A DNA stretch of 64,000 nucleotides from an uncultured Oleiphilus sp. (GTDB lineage Bacteria > Pseudomonadota > Gammaproteobacteria > Pseudomonadales > Oleiphilaceae). Where the stretch lies: contig CAJWBE010000006.1 in assembly GCA_913020045.1 (NCBI GenBank), positions 62,001 to 126,000 on the forward strand, given 5' to 3'. Below, piece after piece: positions 1-9,512 of the stretch (position 1 is its first letter; every line of letters starts with the position of its first letter). The notes under the pieces are model-generated. The model did not search any database. It saw only the letters and a program-made list of their open reading frames with translations, and had not been told where the DNA came from. The position numbers were made by a program, and so were the translations under genes.

Positions 1-1084
1 GGCCATTAGGTGTGAAGTAGCGAGCGGTCGTTAACTTAAGCCCATACTCTTCTCCTAAGGACAGCACATTTTGCACAGAACCTTTACCAAAGCTGCGTGT
101 TCCCATAATCACGGCTCTATCATGATCTTGCAGTGCGCCGGCAAGAATTTCAGAGGCAGAAGCCGAACCTCCGTCGATTAATACTACGATTGGCATGCCG
201 TCTGTGGCATCCCCAGGCGTCGCGCTATAGCTTAGTTCTGCTACCGTTGATCTACCTTCGGTATAAACGATTAAGCCTTCTTCCAGCATTTGGTCTGCGA
301 CCTTAACCGCAGCTTGCAGCACGCCGCCGGGGTTGTTTCGCAAGTCAATGATTAGGCCGGTGAGCTTGTCTGCATTTTCACGCAAGGTTTCAAGACCTTT
401 GGCGAAGTCTTCTCCGGTTTGTGCTTGGAACTGTGTGATTCTAAGGTAGCCATAAGACTCATCTAAGTTAAGCGTTTTGACACTGGTTACTTTGATCACA
501 TCACGGGTTAGGATTTTTTCAATCGGCTCTCTTTCTTTTGCGCGCAGAATAGTAAGTTTGATAGGTTTGCCAATTTCACCGCGCATCATGTCAACGGCTT
601 GATTAAGGCTCAGACCTTTTACCGGTGTATCATCTAGTTGAATGATTAAGTCACCCGCTTCTACGCCCGCTTTAGCGGCAGGGGTATCGTCGATCGGCGC
701 AATGACTTTTACGAACCCATTCTCCATGCCTACTTCTATTCCCAGGCCGCCGAAGCTGCCTGAGGTATTTTCTTTTAGGTCAGTAAACGCGCTAGGTTCG
801 AGATACGCTGAGTGCGGGTCAAGCCCTGACAACATGCCGCGAATAGCATAGTTTAGTAGCGTAACGTCATCGATTTCTTCGACATAGTCTTGCTTTATTT
901 TCCCAAAGACGTCCGAAAACTTACGTAATGACTCCAGAGGAAGGGGCTTTGGCTCGGTGTAAGTCTCCAGAGCTGCCGTATCGGGCTGTTCGGCAGGGGC
1001 TGTTTTTTCCGCGTCGTCGGCCATGATGTTTTGGCAAACTAAAAAGGTGCTGAGCGCAGCGCCTAGTAACAATTTTGAATTCAT
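1..1084 (-). CDS. Carboxy-terminal processing protease (S41 family), C-terminus cut by window edge
   Basis: Periplasmic serine protease of the CtpA/Prc family, which trims envelope proteins. The frame is open from the ATG at 1084 to the left edge, so about 361 residues are present and the C-terminus is missing. A hydrophobic N-terminal signal sequence (MNSKLLLGAALSTFLVCQ) is followed by a PDZ domain at about residues 95-175 and the S41 protease core from about 195. The nucleophile motif GGSASASE lies near residue 310 and the catalytic Lys motif SFGKGSVQ about 25 residues later. It sits 19 bp downstream of envC in the same direction; the order gpmI-envC-ctp is common in gammaproteobacteria. 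Family assignment is firm; the exact paralogue (CtpA versus CtpB type) is not decidable here. Confidence 0.93.
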   Translation of the reverse strand, partial: MNSKLLLGAALSTFLVCQNIMADDAEKTAPAEQPDTAALETYTEPKPLPLESLRKFSDVFGKIKQDYVEEIDDVTLLNYAIRGMLSGLDPHSAYLEPSAFTDLKENTSGSFGGLGIEVGMENGFVKVIAPIDDTPAAKAGVEAGDLIIQLDDTPVKGLSLNQAVDMMRGEIGKPIKLTILRAKEREPIEKILTRDVIKVTSVKTLNLDESYGYLRITQFQAQTGEDFAKGLETLRENADKLTGLIIDLRNNPGGVLQAAVKVADQMLEEGLIVYTEGRSTVAELSYSATPGDATDGMPIVVLIDGGSASASEILAGALQDHDRAVIMGTRSFGKGSVQNVLSLGEEYGLKLTTARYFTPNG

Positions 1085-1103
1085 TGAGTTGGGTTCCCGA
1101 GAT

Positions 1104-2252
1104 TTATTTTCTTAACCATTTAGACGGATTGAGTGGTTTTCCATGACGTCGTATTTCAAAGTATAGGCCGGATTCGCTGGCACCCCCAGAATCTCCTGCA
1201 TAAGATATTAACTCGCCTGCGCTGACCCAGTCGCCGGCTTCTTTAAGTAAGCTTTTGTTATTGCCGTAAAGGCTCATGTAGCCCTCGCCATGGTCAATAA
1301 TAAGGAGTAGTCCAAAACCCCGCAGCCAGTCAGAAAAAACCACATGGCCGTAGTGAACGGCTTGTACCGAGGTGTTGCCCTTGGTTGCGATTCTAATACC
1401 GTTTGATCGCAGCTTTCCTTGAGCAATGCGCGAACCAAAACGCTCCCGAACCTTACCACGAGTGGGCCAGGGAAGCTTGGCTTTTTGTTTTACGAAAGGC
1501 TCGCTATCTGAGGGTAAAGAGAGGTTTGCAATGGCTTGCTCGACTTCTCTCAACAGGCCTTCTAGCCGCTCTTGGTCATTTTTTAATTTTTGCAGCCGTT
1601 TCGACTCTGATGCAATCGAGATCTCTAGCTTAGCTAACACCTTTTTGCGTTTAACGGATTCCGCTTTTAAAGTCGTTTCAGTATTTTCGAGCGCCTTTTT
1701 GTTGCGTGAAATTTTGGCTTGCTGTTCCAGAATGCGCTTTTTTGTTTTAGCGAGCTTAGCCAGTGCTACTTCAAATGCTTGTATCTTTTCGCCCCGAGCA
1801 TCTTTTAAATAGGAAAAGTACTGCATATACCGTGATAAGTTTTGTGGGTCGTCTGTATCAAGTAATAATTTGATGGCAGGCTGTTTGCCTTGTAAATAGA
1901 TCGCTCTAAGCTGTGCCGTGAGTTGACCGGTTTGTTGGTTCAACGCTTGTTGCTGCTGCTTTTCGGTTTTTCTTAGCTCTACTACCTGACTAGCTAATTT
2001 TCGAACTTTTTGATTTAGGCTTTTTATCTTTAGGTGGGTTTTCGCAATGTCTTCTTCGATGTTTTTGAGTTGCTTTGATAGCCCGCTTTTCTCGGTATTT
2101 GCTCTGCCAAGCCATTTTCCAACGGATTGAATGCGTGTCTTAAGTTTTTCAAGCTGCTGCTGTGACGCATGCTGATCAAAGTCGCTTTGGTTGCTATGGA
2201 GTAGTGCTGAAAAGAGGCAGCACAGACTGAAGACGAAAATACGTTTTGTCAT
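1104..2252 (-). CDS. envC: Murein hydrolase activator EnvC (coiled coil + degenerate LytM/M23 domain)
   Basis: Periplasmic activator of the septal amidases AmiA/AmiB during daughter-cell separation. The 382-residue protein has a signal peptide (MTKRIFVFSLCCLFSALLHS), a long Lys/Gln/Leu-rich coiled coil at about 25-245, and a C-terminal LytM domain at about 265-380. In the LytM fold the usual zinc ligands are not conserved: the first His-containing motif reads RSNGIRIA and the HxH near the end reads GLYFE. This fits EnvC, known to activate amidases without cleaving peptidoglycan itself. It lies between gpmI (50 bp upstream) and the S41 protease (19 bp downstream), probably one operon. Confidence 0.92.
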   Translation of the reverse strand: MTKRIFVFSLCCLFSALLHSNQSDFDQHASQQQLEKLKTRIQSVGKWLGRANTEKSGLSKQLKNIEEDIAKTHLKIKSLNQKVRKLASQVVELRKTEKQQQQALNQQTGQLTAQLRAIYLQGKQPAIKLLLDTDDPQNLSRYMQYFSYLKDARGEKIQAFEVALAKLAKTKKRILEQQAKISRNKKALENTETTLKAESVKRKKVLAKLEISIASESKRLQKLKNDQERLEGLLREVEQAIANLSLPSDSEPFVKQKAKLPWPTRGKVRERFGSRIAQGKLRSNGIRIATKGNTSVQAVHYGHVVFSDWLRGFGLLLIIDHGEGYMSLYGNNKSLLKEAGDWVSAGELISYAGDSGGASESGLYFEIRRHGKPLNPSKWLRK

Positions 2253-2302
2253 TGAATCAGTCTACTTCCTTGGCCGTTCGAGTGTTGATAGTCGTTTGGG
2301 AG

Positions 2303-3844
2303 CTAGTGATGCTCTATTAATGAAATTCCGCTCATCTCTGATGGCACTTCGAGTCCCATCAGATGCAGTAATGATGGCGCAATATCGCTGAGTTTGCCGT
2401 CAGTCTTCAGCGAAATATCTTTAGGACCTATGTAGATTAGTGGCACTGGCAAGGTCGTGTGCGCTGTATGTGCTTGTCCAGAGCTTGGGTCCACCATTTG
2501 TTCGGCATTGCCATGATCTGCCGTAATGAGGCATTGTCCGCCGCTAGTGTCGATTGCTCCAGCTACTCGTGCTAGACAAGTGTCGAGGCATTCAGCGGCC
2601 TTGATAGCTGCCTCTAGTTTCCCTGTATGGCCCACCATATCGCCATTAGCATAGTTGCAAACGATCAGGTCGTGATCACCACTTTTGATGGCTTCGACTA
2701 GCTTGTCAGTCAGCTCAGGAGCGCTCATTTCAGGTTGAAGATCATAAGTCGCGACGTCAGGAGAGGGTACAAGTGTTCTGGTTTCACCCTCATAGCATTC
2801 TTCTCGGCCACCACTAAAGAAGAACGTAACGTGCGCATATTTTTCGGTTTCTGCGATGCGAAGTTGGGTTTTTCCCTGGTTTGCCATGTATTCGCCAAGC
2901 GTGTTGGGAAGGCTGCTTGGAGGGTAGGCGCAGCTTGTTTTAATATCAGCTGCATATTCGGTTAGCATTACAAAATCAGACAGTTGCGGAGTTTTTGCCC
3001 GCTCAAACCCTGAGAAATCTTTTTCAACAAAGGCGCGTGTGATTTCCCTAGCCCTGTCGGCGCGGAAATTCATAAAAATAACGCTATCGCCGTCTTCAAT
3101 TGTTGCTGGAGCAGCGCCGCTAGGGGTGATTGCCGTTGCATCAACAAATTCATCATTCTCGTCCCTATCGTAAGCAGCTTCCAAAGCCTCGGTAGCGCTG
3201 GCATAGTGATGCTCGGCTTTTGTTTCAGTCAGCAGGGTAAAGGCCTTTTCAACGCGATCCCATCGGTTGTCACGATCCATCGCATAGTAACGACCAATGA
3301 TCGATGCGATGCGACCGGCCCCCAGTTTGGTCAACTGAGCGTCAATTTTTTCAATCGAGGGCATGGCGCTGCGTGGTGGTGTGTCCCTTCCATCTAAAAA
3401 CGCATGCACATAAACCTTCTTAGCTCCTCGCTTAGCTGCCATTTGGATTGCTGCCGCAATATGGTCTTCATGGCTGTGAACGCCACCAGGCGATAGCAGG
3501 CCTAGTAAATGAACGGCTTTGTCTTGGGCTATGGCAGTATCAATTGCTTTGATAAGCGTTTTGTTGTTTTCGAACTCGCCATCTTGAATGTCTTTGGTGA
3601 TGCGCGTGTAATTTTGATAAACAATTCGACCCGCACCTAGGTTCATGTGGCCCACTTCTGAGTTACCCATTTGGCCTTCAGGCAGGCCTACTGCCATGCC
3701 AGAGGTAGCGACAAGATTATGCGGCTTGGTTGCCCAAAGGTTATCCCAAAAGGGTGTGTTAGCTTGGCGAATCGCGTTGAACTGGCTTTCTTCGCGGTGG
3801 CCCCAGCCATCTAGGATAATCAGTGCCGTGGTTTTTCTACTCAT
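2303..3844 (-). CDS. gpmI: 2,3-bisphosphoglycerate-independent phosphoglycerate mutase
   Basis: Cytoplasmic glycolytic/gluconeogenic enzyme interconverting 3- and 2-phosphoglycerate through a phosphoserine intermediate, with two Mn ions. At 513 residues it has the normal family length. The N-terminal metal motif [11 protein letters not shown], the catalytic Ser in [13 protein letters not shown] (near residue 63), the phosphatase-domain motif GVHSHEDH near 123, and the C-terminal metal motifs [13 protein letters not shown] and [10 protein letters not shown] are all visible. It heads the envC-ctp cluster and is divergent from the rhodanese-grxC-secB group. Nothing about it is unusual. Confidence 0.97.
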   Translation of the reverse strand: MSRKTTALIILDGWGHREESQFNAIRQANTPFWDNLWATKPHNLVATSGMAVGLPEGQMGNSEVGHMNLGAGRIVYQNYTRITKDIQDGEFENNKTLIKAIDTAIAQDKAVHLLGLLSPGGVHSHEDHIAAAIQMAAKRGAKKVYVHAFLDGRDTPPRSAMPSIEKIDAQLTKLGAGRIASIIGRYYAMDRDNRWDRVEKAFTLLTETKAEHHYASATEALEAAYDRDENDEFVDATAITPSGAAPATIEDGDSVIFMNFRADRAREITRAFVEKDFSGFERAKTPQLSDFVMLTEYAADIKTSCAYPPSSLPNTLGEYMANQGKTQLRIAETEKYAHVTFFFSGGREECYEGETRTLVPSPDVATYDLQPEMSAPELTDKLVEAIKSGDHDLIVCNYANGDMVGHTGKLEAAIKAAECLDTCLARVAGAIDTSGGQCLITADHGNAEQMVDPSSGQAHTAHTTLPVPLIYIGPKDISLKTDGKLSDIAPSLLHLMGLEVPSEMSGISLIEHH

Positions 3845-3949
3845 AGTGTAATCATGCTCGTTTACTTTATGCGGTTTCCGAAATCACGAAAGTGTCGGAA
3901 TTTGGGTGGCAATTCTACCTCGATTCGATGGCGCTGGCGACTTGTTGTG

Positions 3950-3979
3950 TTGTGGGGTTTTGGGCGGCATGTGTATAAT
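3950..3979 (+). promoter_or_regulatory. Probable sigma-70 promoter for the rhodanese-grxC genes
   Basis: A perfect TATAAT lies at 3974-3979. A weak -35 (TTGTGG) sits 18 bp upstream. The start codon of the rhodanese gene follows about 30 bp later, in the 165-bp divergent gap with gpmI. The -35 match is poor, so the assignment rests on the -10 and position. Confidence 0.45.
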
Positions 3980-4009
3980 GCCCACCGATTTTAATTATAG
4001 GTTGTTGGA

Positions 4010-4426
4010 ATGGATCGCGTACTAGAATTTATTGGCAATCATATCGAGCTGTCTGGCTTGTTTGTGTTCTTTCTTGCTGCTTTATGGTTTACCGAGCGGT
4101 CTCGTTCTGGAAAGTCTTTAAGTCCTGCTGAGGTGACTCGCTTGCTAAACAGCGATGAAGCCGTTGTGATTGATGTTCGGGACAAAAAAGACTTCGCTGA
4201 GGGCTGGATTACCGGTGCCATTCACATGCCTTTCGCAAGCGTTGAGAGTCGTATTGCTGAACTGGAAAAATATAAAGACAAGCAGATTATCCTCGTCGAC
4301 AAAATGGGCCAGCACTCAGGCGCCACCGGTAAAATTTTGCTAGCAAAAGGATATGAAAATGTGTGTCGCTTGCAGGGTGGGATTAGCGAGTGGAAAAACA
4401 GCAATATGCCTTTAGTTAGAAAATAG
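4010..4426 (+). CDS. Membrane-anchored rhodanese-like protein (YibN type), probably non-catalytic
   Basis: The 138-residue protein has one N-terminal membrane span (about residues 12-28, ELSGLFVFFLAALWF) and a rhodanese domain at about 38-135. Rhodanese landmarks are present (VIDVRDKKDFAEGWITGAIHMP and LQGGISEWK), but the active-site loop, normally CxxGxxS, reads DKMGQHSG, so the sulfur-carrying cysteine is absent. It sits directly before grxC and secB, the same order as yibN-grxC-secB in many gammaproteobacteria, which suggests an envelope or redox-linked role. The domain call is firm; the function is unknown. It may bind a partner rather than transfer sulfur. Confidence 0.88.
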   Translation: MDRVLEFIGNHIELSGLFVFFLAALWFTERSRSGKSLSPAEVTRLLNSDEAVVIDVRDKKDFAEGWITGAIHMPFASVESRIAELEKYKDKQIILVDKMGQHSGATGKILLAKGYENVCRLQGGISEWKNSNMPLVRK

Positions 4427-4448
4427 CGTTACGTTGCGGGAGTGAGTG

Positions 4449-4712
4449 ATGAACGTCGTGATGTATTCGTCGAATTATTGTCCGTTTTGTTTTCGGGCAA
4501 AAGCGTTATTGAAATCGAAAGACGTTGCTGTCGATGAGCGCCTTGTGGATAGTGACCCAAGTCTTCGGCGCGTCATGATGGCTGAATCTGGGCGTCATAC
4601 GGTTCCGCAAATCTGGATTGGCGACTTGCATGTGGGCGGCTGTGATGATCTGTTTGCGCTAGAGCAAGCTGGAAAACTAGATGATCTTTTGGGCATTGAA
4701 CCAGGCGTATAG
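4449..4712 (+). CDS. grxC: Glutaredoxin 3
   Basis: Small cytoplasmic thiol-disulfide oxidoreductase reduced by glutathione. With the ATG at 4449 it has 87 residues, normal for Grx3. The active site is CPFC near residues 11-14, in place of the more usual CPYC. The GSH-binding cis-proline motif TVPQIWIG and the GGCDDL motif follow. The start is chosen for GGGAG at 4438-4442, six bases upstream; an in-frame GTG at 4446 is too close to that site. It is 22 bp after the rhodanese gene and likely co-transcribed with it. Confidence 0.95.
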   Translation: MNVVMYSSNYCPFCFRAKALLKSKDVAVDERLVDSDPSLRRVMMAESGRHTVPQIWIGDLHVGGCDDLFALEQAGKLDDLLGIEPGV

Positions 4713-5003
4713 TTTGTTTGGTGAAGACTTTTACAAGGTTTCACGTCGAGCTATGAAAAAAGAGAGCTATGCACTCGTGTTTGAGAGGTTTAGCCCCTAG
4801 TATATTTTCATACCATTCGCTTCTACGTTGTGTGAACGTAAAGTGTGTAGATAAGGTTGGAAGAAAGTCGTCCGGCGTTGGTTAACCAGATTAGTTTGCA
4901 GAGATACAAAAATAACTTCGGCAGCTAAAGCCCGCACGCACAAATAATTGGGTATCGTATAATCGCGGTGCCGCTTCATTGAATCGTTTATGTAGGATTG
5001 AGT
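4713..5003 (+). promoter_or_regulatory. grxC-secB intergenic region with candidate secB promoter
   Basis: About 290 bp without a supported gene. The best feature is a TATAAT at 4958-4963, about 40 bp before secB, with no good -35 at standard spacing. Open frames on the minus strand across this gap have no start signals or recognisable domains and I treat them as chance. Confidence 0.35.
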
Positions 5004-5552
5004 ATGTCCGAGAATGAGAACTCCCCAGAAAACCAAGAGGGCGCAGCTGCGCCGCAAGAAGGACAGCAGGCGCAGGTCGGTTTTGCTTTAGATCGTGTCT
5101 ATGTGAAAGATCTTTCTTTTGAGTCGCCAAACGCACCAGAGGTTTTTTCCAAGGACTGGGACCCTAAGTTTAAAATGGACTTGAATACTAAACACAAGCC
5201 GGTGACGGATGATGTGTATGAAGTGACGGTTTGTGTCACGTTGACCGCGACGGTTGAAGGGATGACTGCCTACATTGCAGAAGTAGAGCAAGCGGGTGTG
5301 TTTCAGGTAGTGGGTGTGCAGGGGATTCAGTTAGCGCAAGTATTAAGTTCTAACTGTCCGAGCGTATTGTTCCCTTACTTGCGTGAAACAATGGATAACT
5401 TAATCGTTAAAGGAAGTTTTGCACCGGCGTATTTAGCGCCGGTGAACTTTGAAGCTATTTTCGCTAACGCCTTGCGTAAAAAGCAGCAAGAGCTGCAAGA
5501 GGCTCAAACGGCTGCTGCGGCCGCTGAAGCCGAAGACTCGACTTCGCATTAG
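5004..5552 (+). CDS. secB: Protein-export chaperone SecB
   Basis: Cytosolic homotetrameric chaperone that keeps preproteins unfolded and delivers them to SecA. The 182-residue product contains the SecB signatures VYVKDLSFESPNAP, a KHKPVTDDVYEVTV strand region and the CPSVLFPYLRETMDNLIVKG segment. The tail is Ala/Glu-rich. The start is ATG 5004, with AGGA at 4994-4997 six bases upstream; an in-frame TTG at 4998 abuts the ribosome site and is unlikely. It follows grxC and ends just before a strong terminator. Confidence 0.97.
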   Translation: MSENENSPENQEGAAAPQEGQQAQVGFALDRVYVKDLSFESPNAPEVFSKDWDPKFKMDLNTKHKPVTDDVYEVTVCVTLTATVEGMTAYIAEVEQAGVFQVVGVQGIQLAQVLSSNCPSVLFPYLRETMDNLIVKGSFAPAYLAPVNFEAIFANALRKKQQELQEAQTAAAAAEAEDSTSH

Positions 5553-5563
5553 TCCGTAATCGT

Positions 5564-5605
5564 AAAAAACCGGTTAGGGCGTTTAAGCCTTAGCCGGTTT
5601 TTTTT
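5564..5605. terminator. Rho-independent terminator, probably bidirectional, after secB
   Basis: A 12-bp stem (ACCGGTTAGGGC pairing with GCCTTAGCCGGT, two G-U pairs) is flanked by an A-run on the left and eight T on the right. It lies 12 bp after the secB stop and between convergent genes secB and trmL, so it could serve both. Confidence 0.88.
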
Positions 5606-5647
5606 GCTTGATTGTTGGGTGCGCTAGCATCTTCATTCAAGCAAGAT

Positions 5648-6112
5648 CTATTGCTGTCCACCAAAGTCGTGCTGTTGCCATGCGCTGTAAACAATAACAG
5701 CAACCGTATTCGATAGATTCAAGCTTCTACTGTCGGCAAGCATTGGGATGCGAATGCAGTTTTCGGGCCCGAGGCTATCTCGCACTTGCTCTGGAAGGCC
5801 TCGTGTTTCTGGCCCGAAGAGTAAGTAGTCGCCGGCTTGATACTCTACTTTGGTATAGCAGCGGCTACCTTTGGTGGTGAGGGCATAGATGTTTTTAGCC
5901 TGGCTTTTGGTCAAAAAATCTTGATAGTTTTCATAGGTATTAACCTTGGCGAACTCGTGGTAGTCCAAGCCCGCTCTGCGCAGTTTCTTTTCGTCTAGGT
6001 CAAAGCCTAAGGGCTTAATCAAGTGCAATTGGCAGCCAGTGTTGGCTGCCAATCGAATGATGTTGCCTGTATTTGGAGGAATTTCAGGTTCAAACAATAC
6101 GATATTAAACAT
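5648..6112 (-). CDS. trmL: tRNA (cytidine(34)-2'-O)-methyltransferase
   Basis: SPOUT-class, SAM-dependent enzyme that 2'-O-methylates the wobble base of certain leucine tRNAs. The 154 residues match the short, single-domain TrmL form. Typical segments are [20 protein letters not shown] at the N-terminus, the knot motif [11 protein letters not shown], and [18 protein letters not shown] near the end. It is 6 bp downstream of the thiolase gene, suggesting co-transcription, although no functional link between them is known. Confidence 0.95.
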   Translation of the reverse strand: MFNIVLFEPEIPPNTGNIIRLAANTGCQLHLIKPLGFDLDEKKLRRAGLDYHEFAKVNTYENYQDFLTKSQAKNIYALTTKGSRCYTKVEYQAGDYLLFGPETRGLPEQVRDSLGPENCIRIPMLADSRSLNLSNTVAVIVYSAWQQHDFGGQQ

Positions 6113-6118
6113 AAGGTT

Positions 6119-7300
6119 TTACGAACGCTCAACGGCTAACGCGACACCCATGCCGCCGCCAATGCATAGCGTGGCGAGACCTTTTTTCGCATCTTGGTTT
6201 ATCATTTCGTGAAGCAGCGTGACTAATACACGACAACCTGACGCGCCAATTGGGTGGCCCAGGGCAATGGCGCCGCCGTTTACGTTTACTTTATTGCTAT
6301 CCCACTTCATATCTTGGTTTACTGATAGGGCTTGTACGGCGAATGCTTCGTTTGCTTCAATTAGATCTAGGTCGTCAACGCTCCAGCCCGCTTTTTCAAG
6401 GCAGCGCCGACTAGCCGGTATTGGGCCGGTTCCCATTATGCTTGGATCAACCCCCGCGTGCGCATAGCTTTTTATCGTTGCAAGAACGGTGAGGCCCAGC
6501 TCTTTTGCTTTGTCTTCACTGCACAGTAACACTGCTGCGGCCCCATCGTTTAGCGATGACGCATTTGCGGCGCTAACCGTGCCGTCTTTTTTGAAGGCTG
6601 GACGCATTTTAGCGATGCCTTCGATTGTTGCATTCATGCGCGGGTTTTCGTCCTGGTCGAATACCACAGGATCGCCCTTTCGTTGAGGGATGGAAACAGG
6701 AATAATTTCGTTTTCGAATCGACCTGACTCGATCGCTGCTTGTGCTTTGTGTTGTGACGCGAGGGCAAATTTGTCTTGTTCATCCTTTGAAATATCGTAC
6801 TTTTCGGCAATGTTTTCTGCGGTAATGCCCATGTGATAATCGTTAAACGCGTCCCACAGGCCATCAGTAATCATCGTGTCGACCATGTTCCAATTGCCCA
6901 TACGTTGTCCATTTCGACTGTTAGGCAAAACATGAGGAGCCTGGCTCATGTTCTCCTGACCTCCTGCAATAACGATGTCTGAGTCACCAAGCATAATCGC
7001 TTGAGCTGCCATTTGAACGGCTTTCAGGCCTGATCCACATACTTTATTGATGGTGATCGCTGGCGTCGCGACGCTAAGGCCTGCTTTGATAGTGCTTTGC
7101 CGAGCTGGGTTTTGCCCGGAGCCTGCTGTTAATACTTGCCCCATAATGACTTCATCTACGCTGTCGCTGGCCAATCCAGCTTTCTTAAGTAGCGCATCTA
7201 TCACTGTTGCGCCTAGATCGACGGCAGATATATTGGACAATGAACCACCAAAACTACCAATGGCGGTGCGGCCTGCCGCGACGATTACTACATTTCGCAT
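6119..7300 (-). CDS. Acetyl-CoA C-acetyltransferase (biosynthetic-type thiolase)
   Basis: Condenses two acetyl-CoA to acetoacetyl-CoA or runs the reverse. The 393 residues are standard. The nucleophilic Cys lies in [12 protein letters not shown] near residue 89, the second active-site His in the [14 protein letters not shown] motif near 350, and the proton-shuttle Cys in LCIGGGMG near 380. The family includes PhaA/AtoB. No phaB/phaC or fatty-acid genes are adjacent, so the pathway is open. It lies between a FolM-like reductase and trmL. Confidence 0.93.
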   Translation of the reverse strand: MRNVVIVAAGRTAIGSFGGSLSNISAVDLGATVIDALLKKAGLASDSVDEVIMGQVLTAGSGQNPARQSTIKAGLSVATPAITINKVCGSGLKAVQMAAQAIMLGDSDIVIAGGQENMSQAPHVLPNSRNGQRMGNWNMVDTMITDGLWDAFNDYHMGITAENIAEKYDISKDEQDKFALASQHKAQAAIESGRFENEIIPVSIPQRKGDPVVFDQDENPRMNATIEGIAKMRPAFKKDGTVSAANASSLNDGAAAVLLCSEDKAKELGLTVLATIKSYAHAGVDPSIMGTGPIPASRRCLEKAGWSVDDLDLIEANEAFAVQALSVNQDMKWDSNKVNVNGGAIALGHPIGASGCRVLVTLLHEMINQDAKKGLATLCIGGGMGVALAVERS

Positions 7301-7328
7301 GGATATATGCTCCTACAGCTGCGTGGGG

Positions 7329-7345
7329 CGACCGCCTGGCGGTCG
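7329..7345. other. Perfect 8-bp inverted repeat upstream of the thiolase gene
   Basis: CGACCGCC and its exact complement are separated by a single base, in the 112-bp gap between the FolM-like gene and the thiolase gene. There is no T-run, so it is not a classical terminator. It could be an operator or an mRNA hairpin in the thiolase leader. Confidence 0.4.
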
Positions 7346-7412
7346 AGGACAAGGGTAAGCAGGGACGGCGATACCTTAATGCGTATCTGCTGGCCCGTAA
7401 ATTGGGGCAAAA

Positions 7413-8153
7413 TTATATAGTGATTGAGCGACCGCCGTCGATATTAATTACTTGGCCATTTAGGTAGTCGCAGTCAAGTATGAAGGCTAGGGCGCTTACG
7501 ATTGCTTCAACACTACCTAGTTTTTTTAGTGGAATTTTGCTCAACAATGCTTGTTGATAGTCGTTGTTGCTTATGTCGCTTTGGTTATCTGGCCATAGAA
7601 TTGCGCCCGGTGCTATTCCGTTGACTCGCACATGCGGAGCAAGCTCTATCGCCAGGCTCTTGACCAGTATGTTTATGCCAGCCTTACTAACGCAATAACT
7701 ATGATGTTCAGCGAGTGGGCGATCGGCATAGATGTCCACCATGTTAATGATGTTGCCGCCAGATTGATTCAGTGCTTGTTGCAGGTGGCGAGCTAAAGCG
7801 TAAGGTGCCATTGAATTGATAGTCGTTTGTTTCTGCCATAAGTCAGAGTCAAATGTGTCCGAGTCCGCTTGAAACATCGATGCGTTGTTTATGAGTAGGT
7901 CAAGCCTTCCCCATTGTGCGAGGCTTGCCCTGGCTAAACCCGAAATACAGTCCGCATTAGATAGATCGGCTTGAATGGCGGTGGCGCTGTTATCGCGTCG
8001 AGTATTAAATTGCGTTTCGAGAGCCTGGGCATCTACTGCGCTCTCGCCATAATGAATAATGACGCGGTAGCCCCTAGTGTGCAGATATTCAGCCATTGCT
8101 TTACCGAGGCGTTTGCTCGCGCCTGTTACTAGCGCTGCAGGTGCTTGGCTCAT
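7413..8153 (-). CDS. FolM/pteridine-reductase-like short-chain dehydrogenase
   Basis: The 246-residue SDR has an N-terminal Rossmann motif of the form TGASKRLG, where the Arg in TGxxxRxG is the pteridine reductase signature, and the active-site YCVSKAG near residue 155. LINNAS and a C-terminal GQVINIDGG are also present. Such proteins reduce dihydromonapterin or dihydrofolate with NADPH. Its ATG overlaps the cca stop (ATGA), so the two are translationally coupled. The FolM subgroup is inferred from the TGxxxRxG motif; substrate is unproven. Confidence 0.82.
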   Translation of the reverse strand: MSQAPAALVTGASKRLGKAMAEYLHTRGYRVIIHYGESAVDAQALETQFNTRRDNSATAIQADLSNADCISGLARASLAQWGRLDLLINNASMFQADSDTFDSDLWQKQTTINSMAPYALARHLQQALNQSGGNIINMVDIYADRPLAEHHSYCVSKAGINILVKSLAIELAPHVRVNGIAPGAILWPDNQSDISNNDYQQALLSKIPLKKLGSVEAIVSALAFILDCDYLNGQVINIDGGRSITI

Positions 8154-9424
8154 GCTTTTGACTCCGGTTTTGATACTTTCTGGTGCTCTTTTTGTCTTTC
8201 TTTTTTTACTTTTTGAATAAGCACGGTGCGCTCTGTGTCTATCTGGGCGCCTAGCTCTGCTCCCTTAAACCCCTGTTTGACTAGCGGCTGAATTTGTACA
8301 GTTTTTGAGACCTCAAAGTAGTGCCTGAATAAATCCGCTTGAGGGTAGGGTGTATTTTCAAAGCCGGTGCGGCCTCGGGCGTCTGCTGTGCTGACTTGTA
8401 ATATTTGCTCGAAGCGCTCCGGCCGACGAAATGCATCGCAACGTTTGAGTACCTTGAGCGCTGTTTCCGCTTTGAGTTCTTCAGCACGGTGAATATGGGT
8501 ATGGAATTCGCAGCAAAGCAGTGCTAATTCTTTGAATTCTTTGGGTGCTTTTAGTCTTCTGCACAGCGCTGTGATCGGCTTGAGTCCTGATTTTTCATGG
8601 CCATAATGGCGGGGCCATTCGCTTTTGGCCGTTAGGCCTTTTCCTAAGTCATGGACTAGCGCTGCAAAGCGTGTACTCGCTTGTTCAGATATAGCGCTTG
8701 CTTGCGCTAGCGACAGTAATGCATGAATACCGCAATCAATTTCTGGGTGATACTTTTCGGGCTGGGGAATGCCAAAGAGCTTCGCCAGCTCCGGGAATAG
8801 TATGTCGAGTGCGCCAGTCTCTAATAGTGTTTTGAAGTAGATATCAGGAGACTTTGTTCTCAGTGCAAGTTCGGTTTCTTGCCAAACCCGCTCAGGTGTT
8901 AGGTGACTAAGCTCGCCGCTTGCAGCTATGTCATGACACAGAGCTTGCGTTTCTTTGGCGATATGAAAGCCGAGATGCGAAAACCTAGCAGCGAATCTGG
9001 CGAGCCTCAATACTCTTAATGGGTCTTCAGAAAAAGCAGAAGATACGTGTCGTAGAACGCGGTTTTCTATGTCTTCTTTGCCGCCATAGGGGTCAATTAG
9101 CTTGCCGTGAATGTCTTCGGCAATGGCGTTGATGGTTAAGTCTCGTCTCAATAAATCTTCTTCTAAGGTGACCGTATCTGCGCTATTACATTGAAACCCT
9201 TGATAGCCCTGTCCACTTTTTCGTTCTGTTCTAGCCAGCGCATACTCTTCAGATGTTTGAGGGTGAAGAAAGACAGGAAAGTCGGCGCCGACTTGCTTGA
9301 ATCCGAGTTTAAGCATTTTTTCTGGGTGACTGCCGACGACTACCCAGTCGCGATCTTTTACGGGGATATCAAGAAGTTTGTCGCGAACAGCGCCGCCGAC
9401 CAAAAAATAGTTAAGGGATTGCAT
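8150..9424 (-). CDS. cca: Multifunctional CCA tRNA nucleotidyltransferase
   Basis: Adds or repairs the 3' CCA of tRNAs. The 424-residue protein begins with the nucleotidyltransferase motif [20 protein letters not shown], including the two-metal DxD, then [12 protein letters not shown] and the RNA-binding head [15 protein letters not shown]. An HD phosphohydrolase domain ([17 protein letters not shown]) follows from about residue 225, as in gammaproteobacterial bifunctional Cca. The C-terminal 15 residues are Lys-rich. It is coupled to the downstream FolM-like gene. Confidence 0.96.
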   Translation of the reverse strand: MQSLNYFLVGGAVRDKLLDIPVKDRDWVVVGSHPEKMLKLGFKQVGADFPVFLHPQTSEEYALARTERKSGQGYQGFQCNSADTVTLEEDLLRRDLTINAIAEDIHGKLIDPYGGKEDIENRVLRHVSSAFSEDPLRVLRLARFAARFSHLGFHIAKETQALCHDIAASGELSHLTPERVWQETELALRTKSPDIYFKTLLETGALDILFPELAKLFGIPQPEKYHPEIDCGIHALLSLAQASAISEQASTRFAALVHDLGKGLTAKSEWPRHYGHEKSGLKPITALCRRLKAPKEFKELALLCCEFHTHIHRAEELKAETALKVLKRCDAFRRPERFEQILQVSTADARGRTGFENTPYPQADLFRHYFEVSKTVQIQPLVKQGFKGAELGAQIDTERTVLIQKVKKERQKEHQKVSKPESKA

Positions 9425-9512
9425 GAGAGACGTTATTGCGATGGACCAATAGTATTGTGTGGCTAATTGAGTCCACTATCGCATGACTACGAATTGAGTG
9501 AAAGGACTTGCT

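Noticed and set aside
4797-5136. Two minus-strand frames overlapping the secB start
   Set aside because: No ribosome site or recognisable domain, and they overlap a certain gene on the other strand.
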